DNA from: Lineus longissimus
Taxonomy: Eukaryota; Nemertea; Pilidiophora; Heteronemertea; Lineidae
DNA length: 64,000 nt
Assembly: GCF_910592395.1 (NCBI RefSeq)
Contig: NC_088311.1
Location: 560,501-624,500 of the forward strand
Direction: 5' to 3'
Both the position numbers and the translations under genes were made by a program. Under the pieces are notes generated by a model. The model had not been told where the DNA came from, did not search any database, and saw nothing but the letters and a program-made list of their open reading frames with translations. Positions 62,922 to 64,000 of the stretch are shown here, in pieces. The number at the start of each line of letters is the position of its first letter. Within the stretch, counting starts at the first letter, position 1.

Positions 62922-63492
62922 ATGAAGCCTCCCCTCCGAACCAGAATGGATTTATTCATCTGTAAAAAGCTATTTGTGTATATTCTGTGGATTACCAATG
63001 TGTTTGTGTTGATATCTGGAGCTGCAAATCAAAAAGGTAGGAAAAGTACACCTTCATGTGTTACGTTGAATCATTAGAAAAGTTGGGTTCGTCACACAAG
63101 GCATGTTATGCTGAGCTAAGCAATAGTCTGACAATTTGTTGCATGATTCACACGATGCCTGTCACTGGTTCATGTACTCCATGTCGTAGTGCCTGTGGCT
63201 GAGAAACCCCAATCAAACATCGAAATGTACACATGGAAGAACCTTTTGACCTGGCCTGCCTATTTCATGTCTAACTATGACTATCTTGTCTATTTCCAGT
63301 ACCAATAGAGAGAAATGCGCTCGCCTGTGAAGGGGGCACGATGCCATTGCGATGCCCAGCCAACATGAGGATACACATCAAGTGGGCGAATTATGGTCGC
63401 TATAGTCTGTCTGTCTGTAATCAGCATCGTGTGACGGGAAAGTGGAGTACTCGATGCATGTCTGTCCGTTCTCTAAGCATCGTCTCAGAAAG
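62922..63492 (+). CDS. Signal peptide plus SUEL-type galactose-binding lectin domain protein (3' truncated by window edge)
   Basis: Two coding exons are visible, 62922-63036 and 63300-63492, joined in phase 1. The first, after a CATTGCAG acceptor at 62915, encodes a basic start and a long hydrophobic run (LFVYILWITNVFVLISGAA), a signal peptide. A second in-frame Met at codon 9 is an alternative start. The second exon encodes most of a SUEL lectin domain: ERNALACEGGTMPLRCP, IHIKWANYGR (the family's ANYGR signature), then KWSTRC and SLSIVSER. It stops in phase 2 at a GTGAGT donor just where CNG..C would follow. SUEL domains occur in rhamnose-binding lectins, EVA-1 and the latrophilin adhesion GPCRs, and an N-terminal domain right after the signal peptide suits any of them. 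The remaining exons lie beyond the window. Confidence 0.85.
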
Positions 63493-64000
63493 GTGAGTCT
63501 ATCAACAGCTGTGATTTCAATGAATTCAAATTTAAGTGACACAACTTTTTATTTCGGGCGTGTAGCATTTACTTGTCAAGCATTGTGCTTTGTGAGTTTG
63601 GTCATTCCAATGTTGAAAACTTAAATTTTGAAATGTTTCTTGCATGTTTCAGTCTTCATTATGTATGGGTATCTTGACCTTTTAGAACTGGCGATGAAGG
63701 GCTATTTCAGCAAATCCATCTTTCAGCCTTCTTGATAGATGTGTTATATATTGGTGATGATGTGAACCTGTCCATTTACCTGAAGTATTGGGGTTTATGA
63801 GCTGAAGCACTCAATACACGAGGTGAACTTGGTGGGGCTGGTTTGTGTCTCGCGTCTCCTTTATACACAACTGACTGTTAGAAGATTTCTAATAGTAAAT
63901 ATGTTGAGCCTGGTCTTCTTACTGTCGTGTAGTAGGCAGGTATCCTGCTCTCAAATCATGAACAACTGGTGCACAAGCCTCAAACTTGTTAATTTGTGAG
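63493..64000 (+). other. Intron of the SUEL-lectin gene
   Basis: No continuation exon of the lectin domain (it should begin with Cys-Asn-Gly or similar in phase 2) is visible before the right edge. An acceptor-like TGCATGTTTCAG near 63652 opens into a frame that stops quickly. Confidence 0.55.

Overview
The window is animal (metazoan) nuclear DNA. All protein genes are broken by GT-AG introns, spacers are long, and there are minisatellites, poly(dC) tracts and tRNA genes with internal promoters. Families that vertebrates carry as pairs (SNX7/SNX30, SGTA/SGTB, TGIF1/TGIF2) appear here as one gene each of generic type. This suggests a non-vertebrate bilaterian, probably a marine invertebrate. 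A lophotrochozoan is my guess, but the sequence alone does not settle the phylum.

Layout. 1-4.4 kb: two tandem genes for small secreted cysteine-rich proteins (SVWC-like domain plus ShKT-like domain), the first cut by the window edge. 5.1-8.9 kb: TRNAU1AP/SECp43, an RRM protein of selenocysteine-tRNA biology. 9.5-11.7 kb: two identical tRNA-Val(AAC) genes. 11.7-38 kb: a gene-poor region around a TGIF-family TALE homeobox gene (17.7-20.6 kb), with a tRNA-Val relic lacking its anticodon arm (29.4 kb), a tRNA-Lys(UUU) gene (31.9 kb) and a degenerate repeat (37.6 kb). 38.2-39.85 kb, minus: INIP/SOSS-C, head to head with a plus-strand SNX7/SNX30-type sorting nexin (40.1-45.8 kb). 43.4, 44.7 and 47.2 kb: three minisatellites. 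48.0-53.3 kb, minus: DCAF15, head to head with a plus-strand SGT co-chaperone gene (54.0-59.3 kb). 62.9 kb to the edge: the 5' end of a gene for a signal peptide followed by a SUEL-type galactose-binding lectin domain.

The genes are mainly unrelated housekeeping or regulatory functions: selenoprotein synthesis, single-strand DNA damage response, endosomal sorting, CUL4 ubiquitin ligase targeting and tail-anchored-protein quality control. Two divergent pairs (INIP/SNX and DCAF15/SGT) probably share promoters. The most distinctive parts are the tandem SVWC-ShKT genes, the INIP-SNX pair (which I recall as also adjacent in human 9q32), a cluster of TALE-type TGTCA sites at the TGIF start, and a long imperfect hairpin at 21.3 kb. 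Exon coordinates below were read by eye from splice consensus, reading-frame continuity and family resemblance. I ran no alignment.
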